From positions 29,660 through 93,659 of the forward strand of contig JAHHGS010000076.1 in the NCBI GenBank assembly GCA_019359715.1: 64,000 nucleotides of DNA, read 5' to 3'. The notes under the pieces are model-generated. The model worked only from the letters and a program-made list of their open reading frames with translations. It had not been told where the DNA came from and did not search any database. The translations under genes were made by a program, and so were the position numbers. Origin of the DNA: Aphanocapsa sp. GSE-SYN-MK-11-07L. Its GTDB lineage: Bacteria; Cyanobacteriota; Cyanobacteriia; Thermosynechococcales; Thermosynechococcaceae. Of the stretch, positions 18,765 to 27,691 are shown in pieces (position 1 is the stretch's first letter; the number at the start of each line of letters is the position of its first letter).

Positions 18765-19535
18765 ATGAAACGATTCGTAAAGGCCGCCGCAAAATCGCTT
18801 GGGTTTGAAATTCATCGAATTAGCCCAAACGCAACTAACGTCACAGATCCGTATGCCGTCATGCGGCGTCTGATCGACAATCCTCAACCCATCATCTTCG
18901 ATGTAGGAGCGAATGTAGGCCGCACCGCGAAACGATTTCGATCGCTTTTTCCAGAGGCGAACATCTTTTGCTTTGAACCCTTCCCATCATCATTTGAACG
19001 CCTATCCTCAGCTTTCACCAACGACCCAGCGATCGAATGCCATCAATTAGCACTTGCTGACGTACCTGGGATCTCAAGATTGACCGTTAATCAAAGCTCT
19101 GCAACGAACTCTCTTTTAACCAGTGATGCTCGTGCTGCAAACTATTGGGGGCCGAATCTGCTCGACACGCAAGCTGAAATTGAGGTAAAAACGGAGACTG
19201 TTGACCGGTTCTGCGAACGCAAGGGACTCAAGCATCTCGACATCCTGAAACTCGACGTTCAAGGTGCTGAGTTCTCCGTTCTTGAAGGTGCCCGCGAATT
19301 GCTTCAGAACCAGTGTATTGACCTGATCTACATGGAAATGATCACAGCGCCAACCTACGTTGGACAGCGCAAGCTGCATGAATACTTAGGACTATTTGAT
19401 ACTTGGAAATACGAGGTATTCGACTTCTATAACCTATGCCGTAAAGATGCTCGCTTAATTCAGACTGATAACATCATGATCAGTTCAAGGTTTCTAAGTC
19501 GCTACGAACAGTCTGGTGCAGCAAATGCAACCTAA
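18765..19535 (+). CDS. FkbM family methyltransferase
   Basis: 256 residues. The SAM-binding site IIFDVGANVGRTAKRF (about 43-58) and the acidic FCFEPFPSSFERL (about 68-80) are typical class I methyltransferase motifs. LDILKLDVQGAEFSVLEGA (about 157-175) is the FkbM hallmark. These enzymes O-methylate sugars or other small hydroxylated molecules, often in polysaccharide or natural-product pathways. The acceptor is unknown, and no glycan genes lie next to it apart from the PMT-type transferase 5 kb away. The upstream 170 bases hold no gene. Confidence 0.85.
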   Translation: MKRFVKAAAKSLGFEIHRISPNATNVTDPYAVMRRLIDNPQPIIFDVGANVGRTAKRFRSLFPEANIFCFEPFPSSFERLSSAFTNDPAIECHQLALADVPGISRLTVNQSSATNSLLTSDARAANYWGPNLLDTQAEIEVKTETVDRFCERKGLKHLDILKLDVQGAEFSVLEGARELLQNQCIDLIYMEMITAPTYVGQRKLHEYLGLFDTWKYEVFDFYNLCRKDARLIQTDNIMISSRFLSRYEQSGAANAT

Positions 19536-19632
19536 CCCCTACCCCCAAATAACGGTGAGATTTAAATCAATCGATGAGAAATTGCTTCAGTTCTTGAGTT
19601 AATCTGGGCAGAAACATTCAGAAACTACAGCA

Positions 19633-20694
19633 ATGACCCTTCCTACTCACGTCTATCCGGTGGTTTGGCAAGACGACCACGTGCGCTTGATTGATCAAAC
19701 TCGGCTCCCGGCTGAATATTCCATCGTTGAAATTCATCGCTGCGAGGATATGGCAGTGGCGATTCAAACCATGATTGTGCGGGGGGCACCGGCGATCGGG
19801 GTGGCGGCAGGCTTCGGCATGTATTTGGGGGCAAGGGAAAGCCAGGCTGGCGATCGGGCTGCTTTTTTAAGCGATTTGGAAACGGTGGCTGAGACGCTCC
19901 GGGCGACGCGCCCAACCGCGGTCAATCTATTTTGGGCGATTGGCAGAATGCTCAAAACAGCCTACGAAACCACAGGTTCACTGACTGACACAAAACAGGT
20001 GCTGCTAGAAACGGCGCAGGCGATCGCCGCTGAAGACTTGCAAACCTGCTTGGCTATTGGTGTGCACGGGCTGCAAGCGTTGCCAGCTAGCCCAACCAAA
20101 CTGCGGATTCTGACCCACTGCAATGCGGGGGCGCTGGCCACCGCTGGTTACGGCACAGCCCTGGGTGTCATTCGCTCGGCTTGGGGGAGCGATCGGCTAG
20201 AGCGGGTTTACGCTGATGAAACTCGTCCGCGCCTGCAAGGAGCCAAGCTCACCGCTTGGGAGTGCGTTCAGGAAGAGATTCCCGTCACCCTGATTACAGA
20301 CAGCATGGCAGCCCACTGTATGCAACAGGGCATGATTGACGTGGTTGTGGTTGGAGCAGACCGGATTGCTGCCAATGGCGATACGGCCAACAAAATTGGC
20401 ACCTACAGTCTGGCGCTGTGCGCCAAAGCCCATCATATTCCGTTCTTTGTCGCGGCTCCTTTATCGACGATTGACTGGCAATTAAGCAATGGGTCTGGGA
20501 TTCCAATTGAGCAACGTGACCCGATCGAAGTCTACCAAGTTGGCAATACCCGCCTCTGTCCGCTAGGAGTTGAGTTCTACAACCCTGCCTTTGATGTCAC
20601 CCCTGCCGATTTGATTGCTGGCATTATCACCGAACATGGCGTTTTTGCCCCTAACCAGTTGCAGGTTAGCTTGAGTAAGCTGGAAGCTGGCTAA
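19633..20694 (+). CDS. mtnA: S-methyl-5-thioribose-1-phosphate isomerase
   Basis: Methionine salvage: converts the aldose MTR-1-P to the ketose MTRu-1-P in the cytosol. 353 residues, the usual length. [19 protein letters not shown] (about 48-66) is the conserved substrate loop, [20 protein letters not shown] (about 157-176) carries the catalytic Cys, and [20 protein letters not shown] (about 239-258) carries the catalytic Asp. [11 protein letters not shown] follows. It belongs to the eIF2B-alpha-like fold. No other mtn genes are adjacent. Confidence 0.94.
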   Translation: MTLPTHVYPVVWQDDHVRLIDQTRLPAEYSIVEIHRCEDMAVAIQTMIVRGAPAIGVAAGFGMYLGARESQAGDRAAFLSDLETVAETLRATRPTAVNLFWAIGRMLKTAYETTGSLTDTKQVLLETAQAIAAEDLQTCLAIGVHGLQALPASPTKLRILTHCNAGALATAGYGTALGVIRSAWGSDRLERVYADETRPRLQGAKLTAWECVQEEIPVTLITDSMAAHCMQQGMIDVVVVGADRIAANGDTANKIGTYSLALCAKAHHIPFFVAAPLSTIDWQLSNGSGIPIEQRDPIEVYQVGNTRLCPLGVEFYNPAFDVTPADLIAGIITEHGVFAPNQLQVSLSKLEAG

Positions 20695-20757
20695 GTGGCT
20701 CAGCCGGAAGCAACATTTAGTTTGATCCTGAAGGGTTCATCCCGTCCAGATTCAGGG

Positions 20758-20775
20758 TTTTTGACTAGTCAAAAA
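20758..20775. repeat. 18-bp perfect palindrome downstream of mtnA
   Basis: TTTTTGACTAGTCAAAAA reads the same on both strands and extends into an A-run. It lies 64 bases after the mtnA stop and 138 bases before the response-regulator gene. It could be a weak bidirectional terminator or an operator; the stem has no GC-rich part, so a terminator is not well supported. Confidence 0.35.
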
Positions 20776-20912
20776 AAATTGGTTGATAGCGCCCACCGCT
20801 TAGATCGATTAGGATTATTTTTTAAGACCCGGCAAGGATTTTAAAGAATAATCTGTCCTAACCTTTGTAGCGATCGCGATCTCAAATAGCCACCGTATAT
20901 TGATCAATTTTT

Positions 20913-22193
20913 ATGCCCAAAATATTAGTTGTAGAAGACGAGCGAGTTGTCGCTTGGGATGTTCAAGAAGCTTTAGAAAAAACAGGCTATCAAGTTGTAG
21001 CAACCGTCGCTTCAGCCGCTGCTGCCTTAGCCGCCGTGCGGGAGCACCAGCCTGATTTGGTGTTAATGGATATTCGCCTGGCCGGAAAACAAGACGGCGT
21101 CACCGCAGCCGAGAATATTTACCAGCGCTTCGGAACGCCAATTATTTTTCTGACCGCCCATGCCGATCAAGAAACTTTGACTCGCGCCACAGCCGCTAGC
21201 CCATTTGGCTATTTGGTCAAACCCTTCCAGGCTGAACAGATCCATACGGCGATTCAAGTTGCTTTACAGCGATATCGGCTCGAACAGGAGACTAAAACTG
21301 CCAAAGATCAAGTCACAGACACCCTGAGAAGCTTAGGTGAAGCCACGATCGCCATTGACTTGGCAGGGCGGATCACGTTTATGAACCCGGTGGCTGAAAC
21401 GTTGACGGGCTGGCAACAAGCAGATGCGATTGGCCAATCGGTGGATCAAGTTTTGAGCCTGCTGGATGGAGAAACCTTAGCCTCCGTAGACTATTCCTTG
21501 GTGGGAGCATTAGAGCAGAATGCCCTAGTCAAATTACCTGAAAATTGCCTCCTGCTCGACAAAAATGGGATTGCTCGCTACATCGGTGATACCGCTACTC
21601 CGATCACCAATCAAGCTGGGGAAGTCACCGGCAGCGTGATGGTATTTCAAGACATTAGCGATCGCAAGCGAGTTGAAGACGAACTGAGCCGCAATGCTTT
21701 CTATGATGGCTTGACCGGACTCCCGAATCGATCGCTGTTTTTAGACCGCCTCAACCAGTCCCTGAAATTTTATAAGCAGCGGGGGATTGGCGTCTTTGCC
21801 GTCGTCTACCTTGATTTAGACGAGTTTAAGGAAATTAATGCTTCCCTAGGGCATTTACTCGGCGATCGCTTGCTGGTCGAAGTGGGTCAACGCTTCACAA
21901 GCAGTTTGCGCTCTTGTGATACTATCGCTCGCTTGGGGAGCAATCAGTTTGCCGTCCTGCTGCAAAACATTCGAGATTTGAGCGAAGCCGAACTGTGTAC
22001 CCAGCGTCTGCAAGCGCAGTTGATTGAATCTTTTGTCCTAGATGAACAAACAATTCAAGTCACAGCTAGCATTGGGATTGCTTTGGGGCAACGAGGCTAC
22101 AAACGTAGCGAAGAAGTGCTGCGGGATGCTGATGCCATGATGTACCAAGCGAAGCAAGCAGGCGGCAACTGCTATCGAACTGTGGCAACTTAG
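20913..22193 (+). CDS. response regulator with PAS and degenerate GGDEF domain
   Basis: 426 residues. The N-terminal receiver is complete (acidic pair at 9-10, phosphoacceptor Asp53 in LVLMDIRL, Thr81, Lys103 in LVKPF). A PAS domain spans about 135-250 (TIAIDLAGRITFMNPVAETL). A GGDEF domain spans about 260-420 (NAFYDGLTGLPNRSLFLDRL), but the signature reads RLGSNQFAVLL: GSNQF at 342-346 replaces GGDEF. The changes at the metal- and substrate-binding positions make cyclic-di-GMP synthesis unlikely; a GTP or c-di-GMP sensing or scaffold role is inferred. No EAL domain follows and no kinase gene is adjacent. Confidence 0.85.
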   Translation: MPKILVVEDERVVAWDVQEALEKTGYQVVATVASAAAALAAVREHQPDLVLMDIRLAGKQDGVTAAENIYQRFGTPIIFLTAHADQETLTRATAASPFGYLVKPFQAEQIHTAIQVALQRYRLEQETKTAKDQVTDTLRSLGEATIAIDLAGRITFMNPVAETLTGWQQADAIGQSVDQVLSLLDGETLASVDYSLVGALEQNALVKLPENCLLLDKNGIARYIGDTATPITNQAGEVTGSVMVFQDISDRKRVEDELSRNAFYDGLTGLPNRSLFLDRLNQSLKFYKQRGIGVFAVVYLDLDEFKEINASLGHLLGDRLLVEVGQRFTSSLRSCDTIARLGSNQFAVLLQNIRDLSEAELCTQRLQAQLIESFVLDEQTIQVTASIGIALGQRGYKRSEEVLRDADAMMYQAKQAGGNCYRTVAT

Positions 22194-22260
22194 CCAGACC
22201 CGTCCCAGCGAGTGCGTTAAAATCGAGTCGAACTTGCAATTACGCCACTACCGCGCCGCT

Positions 22261-22288
22261 AGCCCCCTTTTTAAGGGGGTTGGGGGAT
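22261..22288. repeat. dispersed C5/G5 palindromic repeat (copy 1)
   Basis: A stem of CCCCCTT and AAGGGGG with a three-base loop, followed by TTGGGGGAT. The 27 bases at 22262-22288 recur exactly at 55177-55203, and a near copy lies in reverse orientation at about 57157-57186. This copy sits 82 bases upstream of prfB. Confidence 0.7.
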
Positions 22289-22369
22289 CAAGCCCCAAGC
22301 TAACAGGCAGACAAAACCTGATCCATGTCAGAAATCTCAGCCATATCCCATTCGAGTCAGAACTGCCAA

Positions 22370-23501
22370 ATGATTGAAACCTTAGACCTGAAACGAGAAA
22401 TTGACCTGTTGTCTGAGCGCCTGGGTAAAACTCAGGACTATCTTTGACCTGCCTGCCCTGCAAGCCAAAATTGACGATTTAGAGCAACTGGCGGCTCAGC
22501 CTGGTTTTTGGGATGATCAAACCACGGCTCAAAAGCATCTCCAGGAACTGAATGATCTGAAATCTCATTTAGAGCAATTTGAGCGCTGGCAAACCACGAT
22601 CGCCGATGCCTCAACCGCACTAGAACTGCTAGAACTAGAATCGGATCATGGACTCCTGCAAGAAGCCGTCTCCAATCTGGAGCAGCTTGATCAGCAGCTT
22701 GACCAGTGGGAATTGCAGCAATTATTGGCTGGCGAGTACGATAAACTGGGAGCCGTATTGACAATTAACGCCGGGGCCGGCGGCACCGATGCCCAAGACT
22801 GGGCCGAAATGCTGCTGCGAATGTACACCCGTTGGGGTGAGCAACACGGCTATAAAGTCCATCTGGCTGAAATTTCAGAGGGAGATGAGGCAGGGCTGAA
22901 ATCTGCCACCTTGGAAATCGAAGGGCGCTATGCCTATGGCTATCTGCGATCGGAAAAAGGCACCCATCGCTTAGTGCGAATTTCGCCCTTTAACGCCAAC
23001 GACAAGCGCCAAACCAGCTTTGCTGGGGTTGAGGTGATGCCGCAAATTGATCACAGTGTTGAACTAGACATTCCCGACAAAGATTTAGAGATCACCACGA
23101 CTAGGGCCGGCGGCAAGGGCGGCCAGAACGTCAATAAAGTTGAGACAGCCGTGCGGATTGTCCATTTGCCCACTGGCGTGGCGGTGCGCTGTACCCAAGA
23201 GCGATCGCAGCTTCAGAACAAAGAAAAGGCAATGGCAATCTTAAAAGCCAAGCTGTTGATCATTGCCCAAGAGCAAAAGACAAAGGAAATTTCCGATATT
23301 CGGGGCGATATTGTCGAAGCCGCCTGGGGCAACCAAATTCGCAACTATGTTTTCCATCCTTATCAAATGGTGAAAGACCTCAGAACTAGCGTTGAAACAA
23401 CCGCGATTACCGATGTGATGAATGGCGAGCTTGACCCGTTTATTCAGGCTTATCTGCGGCAAGAGAACCAACTGGTCAGCCAAACTAATCAACTCCAGTG
23501 A
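22370..23501 (+). CDS. prfB: peptide chain release factor 2, with programmed +1 frameshift
   Basis: Terminates translation at UGA and UAA. The first frame starts at ATG 22370 ([20 protein letters not shown]), reads 25 codons and meets TGA at 22445-22447 in CTT-TGA-C. Reading resumes in the +1 frame from GAC at 22446 and runs to 23501. The joined protein has 376 residues. The RF2 codon-recognition tripeptide SPF is at 205-207, and the peptidyl-release motif GGQ at 250-252 ([12 protein letters not shown]). Calling only the downstream frame would miss the N-terminus. A neighbouring HtrA-type protease follows after about 130 bases. Confidence 0.95.
22432..22448 (+). promoter_or_regulatory. prfB: programmed +1 frameshift site of prfB
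   Basis: TCAGGACTATCTTTGAC: a Shine-Dalgarno-like AGGA lies a few bases before the slippery CTT-TGA-C, the same arrangement as in the E. coli prfB site. When RF2 is scarce the ribosome pauses at UGA and slips one base forward, so RF2 controls its own synthesis. Confidence 0.9.
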
Positions 23502-23633
23502 TGGTCTCGAAAGCTTCTACACTCCCCAGACCAAGCAACTAGCGGCCGGGCCACCCGCAATCGCCAGCTCAGGCCAATACAATAGTAAATCAACTCCAGA
23601 TCTCTAATTTTTTCAGTCATAAGGATGATGTGC

Positions 23634-24797
23634 ATGCCTCTTACCCCCTGGTTACAATTCCTGAATCGCCTCTGCAAGTTTGGGCTAGGGTGTTTACTGG
23701 TGCTCGGATTGCTGCTGGGTCGTCCAGCTCTGGCGGATGAGCTGGTGACTCCCCCCAGTTCTCCTGCCAGCCGACTGGGGCAAAAAAGCTTTGTCGCGGA
23801 GGCGGTTAAAAAAGTTGGGCAAGCTGTGGTGCGGATTGACACTGAGCGGACAATTGTTCGCCCCTCTGATCCAATCATGAGTGACCCCTTCTTTCGGCAG
23901 TTTTTTGGTGAAGGGTTTGCGCCACCCAACAGTCGGCAGCGCGGTCAAGGTTCAGGCTTTATTATTGATGGCTCTGGCATTGTCCTGACCAATGCCCACG
24001 TCGTAGATGATGCCGATACTGTGACTGTCACCCTCAAGGATGGGCGCAGCTTTGAAGGCGAAGTGCGAGGCTCTGATCAAGTCTCTGACCTAGCCGTCGT
24101 GAAGCTAAAAGGGGTAACGGGCAGCCTGCCGATCGCAACTTTAGGCGACTCGAATCAGGTCGAGGTGGGGGACTGGGCGATCGCCGTTGGCAACCCGCTG
24201 GGCTTAGACAATACGGTGACGCTAGGGATTGTGAGCACTCTGCACCGCTCTAGCGCTCAGGTCGGGATTCCCAATAAGCGGCTGGATTTTATTCAAACCG
24301 ATGCGGCAATCAACCCCGGTAATTCTGGCGGGCCGTTGCTCAGCGATCGCGGTGAGGTAATTGGGATTAACACCGCCATTCGAGCCGATGCGATGGGGAT
24401 TGGGTTTGCGATTCCGATCAACAAAGTCAAGTCACTGAAAGCCCAACTGATTCGCGGTGAGCAAATCAGCCATCCCTACATTGGGGTGCAAATGACCAAC
24501 CTCACCCCCAAAATCGCTCAGGAGAATAATCTGAATCCAAACTCGCCAATTACCCTGCCGGAAGTGACAGGGGTATTAGTGGTACAGGTGTTTGCCAATA
24601 CGCCAGCCGCCAAATCGGGGATTCGCTGGGGAGATGTGATTGTCGATGTAGACGGGCAGCCTGTTAGCTCGGCTGGCGAACTGCAAGCGATCGTTGATAG
24701 CAGCAGAGTGGGGCAAGTTTTACAAATGAAAGTCAAGCGAGGCGGGCAAATTCAGCAGCTTGCCATCCGCACGGCTGAACTGAAGGATGCAGCCTAA
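23634..24797 (+). CDS. HtrA/Deg-type serine protease with PDZ domain
   Basis: Envelope quality-control protease. The ATG at 23634 is chosen (387 residues) because AAGGA lies 8 bases before it; ATGs at 23625 and 23628 are also in frame. The signal peptide is about residues 8-35 (FGLGCLLVLGLLLGRPALAD). The trypsin-like domain has the full triad: His in LTNAHVV, Asp in VSDLAVVKL and Ser in INPGNSGGPLL. One PDZ domain occupies about 290-380 (GVLVVQVFANTPAAKSGIRW). One PDZ and this length fit the cyanobacterial HtrA/HhoA/HhoB group; which of the three it is was not resolved. Confidence 0.92.
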   Translation: MPLTPWLQFLNRLCKFGLGCLLVLGLLLGRPALADELVTPPSSPASRLGQKSFVAEAVKKVGQAVVRIDTERTIVRPSDPIMSDPFFRQFFGEGFAPPNSRQRGQGSGFIIDGSGIVLTNAHVVDDADTVTVTLKDGRSFEGEVRGSDQVSDLAVVKLKGVTGSLPIATLGDSNQVEVGDWAIAVGNPLGLDNTVTLGIVSTLHRSSAQVGIPNKRLDFIQTDAAINPGNSGGPLLSDRGEVIGINTAIRADAMGIGFAIPINKVKSLKAQLIRGEQISHPYIGVQMTNLTPKIAQENNLNPNSPITLPEVTGVLVVQVFANTPAAKSGIRWGDVIVDVDGQPVSSAGELQAIVDSSRVGQVLQMKVKRGGQIQQLAIRTAELKDAA

Positions 24798-24816
24798 CGG
24801 CTAAATGTAATGGCTA

Positions 24817-26301
24817 ATGCAATTGTTCAACCGTCATAAGCTTTTTTGGCTGGGGCTGCTGGCGATTTGGCTGCTCTCTTTGGGGCTAAGGTTTTGGGGC
24901 TTGAGCCGCTTTAATACCCTCGTATTTGACGAGGTTTACTTTGCCCGCTTCGGCAATGATTATGTGGCTAATCGCCCTTTTTTTGATGCTCATCCGCCCT
25001 TGGGCAAGTACCTAATTGGGCTGGGGATTTGGCTGCACGGTCAGTTTGAACCCTTTGGCTATCGCTGGCTGAATGCCCTGGTTGGTTCTTGGCTACCTTT
25101 GCTGGTGGCAGGAATTGCCTACCAACTGAGTCGGCGGCGCAGCCATGCCCTGATTGCGGGCTTACTAGCGGCGGCCGATGGGCTACTGCTGGTGGAGTCC
25201 CGCTACGCCCTGATTAATGTTTACCTGCTGCTGTTTGGCCTGTTGGGACACTGGCTGTTTTTGATTGGGCTAGGTCAAAAAGGTCTGCCCCGCTGGCGAT
25301 TTCCTTTGGGACGGCAAAGCCGAACGCTAAGTTTGTCCGCAATTTGTTTCGGCGGCGCGATCGCCGTTAAATGGAGCGGGCTCGGCTTTTTGCTGGGGTT
25401 GTATCTGACCTGGCTAGCCGCGATCGCGCTTGGTTACTTGGACCGCCGCTCGAACCGGGACGAGCTGGCTCGCCCGCCTCTGCTTAACCTCCGGCAGCTC
25501 AATCCCCTGTTCATGCTGCTGGGCATACCGGCGATCGCGGCGGCGGTCTACGGGCTGGTTGCGATTCCCCACTTGCAGCAAAATCCCGGCATCGGGTTTT
25601 GGGAGCTGCAAAAGCAAATGCTGGGCTATCACGAAGCGATTGGCCCGAAGGCCCATCCTTACTGCTCACCCTGGTATAGCTGGCCGCTGCTGCTGCGTCC
25701 GATCAGCTATTTTTACCAGCAGGCCCGCAGCTTGGCTGAACCCATGCCAGTGCTTGGCCCACCCTTGCCGAGCGGGGCAGCCAAGCTTGTCTACGGCGTT
25801 TACGCCACCGGCAATCCAGTCCTTTGGTGGTGTTCAACCCTGGTCATGCTGGGCTTGTTAGTTTTCTTGCTCAGACAGATTTGGCAGAGACTCAAAAATG
25901 GGTCTGAGGTAGTTGAGCGATCGGCTTTGCCGTCCCAAAGGGAATCGCCCGCCGACCTTTGGATTCCGCTGTATTTAGTCCTCAACTATGCCGCCAATTT
26001 ACTGCCGTGGGCGAAGGTGGGCCGCTGTTTGTTTTTGTATCACTATATGCCAGCGGCGATTTTTAGCTTTTTGGGCTTGGCTTGGGTTTGCGATCGCGCC
26101 CTCAGCAGCCCCCGCTCCTGGCAGCGAGGCTTGGGAATAACGGTAATTTTTGCCGCCTTAATTGCTTTTGTGTTTTGGTTGCCTGTTTATCTGGGATTAC
26201 CGATTTCACCGCAGCAATTTTCGTGGCGAGTGTTGTTCTACCCAGCAGCGCAGAAGGAGTTTCCGACCTGGCTGCAAAATTGGATTCCTAACTGGCTCTA
26301 G
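24817..26301 (+). CDS. PMT-type membrane glycosyltransferase
   Basis: 494 residues with about ten to twelve hydrophobic helices. The first external loop carries FDEVYFARFGNDYVANRPFF followed by DAHPPLGKYLIGLG, the acidic DE and HPPLGK signature of dolichyl-phosphate-mannose protein mannosyltransferases. YHYMPAAIFSFLG near the C-terminus is also typical. It should transfer a sugar from a polyprenyl-phosphate carrier on the periplasmic side; the acceptor protein is not known. It starts 17 bases after the protease gene, so the two may be co-transcribed. An IS200/IS605-type element begins about three bases after its stop. Confidence 0.82.
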   Translation: MQLFNRHKLFWLGLLAIWLLSLGLRFWGLSRFNTLVFDEVYFARFGNDYVANRPFFDAHPPLGKYLIGLGIWLHGQFEPFGYRWLNALVGSWLPLLVAGIAYQLSRRRSHALIAGLLAAADGLLLVESRYALINVYLLLFGLLGHWLFLIGLGQKGLPRWRFPLGRQSRTLSLSAICFGGAIAVKWSGLGFLLGLYLTWLAAIALGYLDRRSNRDELARPPLLNLRQLNPLFMLLGIPAIAAAVYGLVAIPHLQQNPGIGFWELQKQMLGYHEAIGPKAHPYCSPWYSWPLLLRPISYFYQQARSLAEPMPVLGPPLPSGAAKLVYGVYATGNPVLWWCSTLVMLGLLVFLLRQIWQRLKNGSEVVERSALPSQRESPADLWIPLYLVLNYAANLLPWAKVGRCLFLYHYMPAAIFSFLGLAWVCDRALSSPRSWQRGLGITVIFAALIAFVFWLPVYLGLPISPQQFSWRVLFYPAAQKEFPTWLQNWIPNWL

Positions 26302-26303
26302 GC

Positions 26304-27648
26304 ATTGACACTCCGACGGTTCCGCTACGCTAAAACCGTGGGATTCTTGGCTCTACGAGACAACTTGCTGAGGCAGGATTGCTCCAGCCTCGGTAGAGGT
26401 CGTTTCTCCCCAAGCGTTGCACGGTTCAAGACCGTAGCTTCCTGTGTGCCCCACAGTAGCCAATCCCCGACCGAGAATGATCTGAGCGGCTGCGTAGTCT
26501 CTTGGCAAGACACACCCACACTGACAGGCATGGGTACGAGTGCTAAGAGACTTTTTGACAATCGCATGACACTCAGGACATTCTTGGCTTGTTCCTGCCG
26601 CTGGAACAGCAATCGTGATCTTCCCGAACACGTTGCCAAAATATTCCAACCACACTCGGAACTGATACCAAGATGCATCGTTAATCGATTTGGCAAGACA
26701 ATGATTTTTCACCATATTTTTGATTCTCAAATCTTCGTAGGCGACTACATCGTTGGATGTGATTACGCACCGTGCCATCTTTACGGCATGGTCTTTACGC
26801 TGCCTACTTATTTTAAGATGGCGCTTACCGAGAATCTGCCTCGCCCTTCGTCTGTTATTTGATCCTTTCACACGCTTTGATACGCGCTTTTGAGCCATTT
26901 TTAATCTGCGCTCACCCTTGCGGAGAAAACGCGGGTTGTCTTCTGTCTGGTTATTGCTATCGGTGTAGAAGTCATTCAATCCGACATCCAACCCGATAGC
27001 GGTTCCAGAGGGTTTTACCAATTCGGAGCGGTCAACTGAAATACAGAACTGAACATAGTAGCCATCTGCACGTTTAACCAGCCTTACCCGTTTAATTTGG
27101 TCAGATTGGTAGAAGTGCAAATCGCGAGTCCCTTTCAGCTTTAGCCTTCCAATCCCTTTCTTATCCGTGAATATGATGCTTTTTCGATTCTCCGCTAGTT
27201 TCCATCCAGACGTTTTGTACTCCACAGAGCGGCAATCTTTCTGGAATTTAGGGAACCCTTTTTTACCGGGAAGACCTTTCTTGCAGTTCTCGAAAAAGCG
27301 ATTAATCGATGACCATGCTCGTTCTGCGCTGGCTTGTCTTGCCATACTATTGAGTTCATCAGCAAACGGAAACTCTTTCGCCAATACTGCACAGTATTTC
27401 TGCAAGTCGTTTTTACCCGTTCCCAATTCATCCATCCACAGTCGAATACACTTGTTACGGATGAATTGGGCAGTCCGAATTGCCTCGTCTACCGCTTTGA
27501 ATTGGATTGGTTTTCCGTATGTTTTGAATTCTAAAACAAGCATCGTTTCGACCCATCCACGATACTCTTGTACTAGCACAGCGGGTATAAAGACGGCACT
27601 TAAAAGTGCAAAGCGCTACATCCCACCCATGAAAGTGGTGGGCTTTGC
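26304..27648 (-). mobile_element. IS200/IS605-family element carrying only TnpB
   Basis: The single gene (TnpB) is on the minus strand. The end downstream of the gene has a hairpin at 26316-26339 (ACGGTT/AACCGT) next to GAGTGTCAAT. The other end, at about 27608-27648, folds as GCAAAGC ... CCCACC ... GGTGGG ... GCTTTGC. Such subterminal imperfect hairpins instead of terminal inverted repeats are typical of this family. No TnpA is present, so movement would need a transposase in trans. Exact cleavage points were not determined. The element fills the gap between the PMT-type gene and a GTPase gene. Confidence 0.75.
26353..27543 (-). CDS. tnpB: RNA-guided endonuclease TnpB
   Basis: 396 residues from ATG 27543 (MLVLEFKTYGKPIQFK, the usual start in this subgroup; 27579 is an alternative). 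RuvC-like catalytic residues are present: Asp in GLDVGLNDF, Glu in VVAYEDLRIKNM and Asp in VLPRDYAAAQIIL. A zinc-binding CPECH ... CQCG lies before the last motif. TnpB cuts DNA guided by an RNA from the element's right end and helps the element to be retained. The reading frame is intact, so activity is plausible. The C-terminal tail (TVGHTGSYGLEP ... AWGE) is the common cyanobacterial type. Confidence 0.9.
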   Translation of the reverse strand: MLVLEFKTYGKPIQFKAVDEAIRTAQFIRNKCIRLWMDELGTGKNDLQKYCAVLAKEFPFADELNSMARQASAERAWSSINRFFENCKKGLPGKKGFPKFQKDCRSVEYKTSGWKLAENRKSIIFTDKKGIGRLKLKGTRDLHFYQSDQIKRVRLVKRADGYYVQFCISVDRSELVKPSGTAIGLDVGLNDFYTDSNNQTEDNPRFLRKGERRLKMAQKRVSKRVKGSNNRRRARQILGKRHLKISRQRKDHAVKMARCVITSNDVVAYEDLRIKNMVKNHCLAKSINDASWYQFRVWLEYFGNVFGKITIAVPAAGTSQECPECHAIVKKSLSTRTHACQCGCVLPRDYAAAQIILGRGLATVGHTGSYGLEPCNAWGETTSTEAGAILPQQVVS

Positions 27649-27691
27649 TTGTAAGTTCTGTAAAATCGGTCTAAATAGACTCGGTTTGCCC

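Noticed and set aside
20758..20775. Palindrome after mtnA as an intrinsic terminator
   Set aside because: The stem has only a four-base GC-containing core and no run of T after a GC-rich stem; kept only as a palindrome.
27167..27691. Long N-terminal extension of the DUF697-type GTPase frame through the insertion element
   Set aside because: It is antisense to TnpB and crosses the element's end hairpin; the GTPase family does not have such a leader, so GTG 27692 was used.
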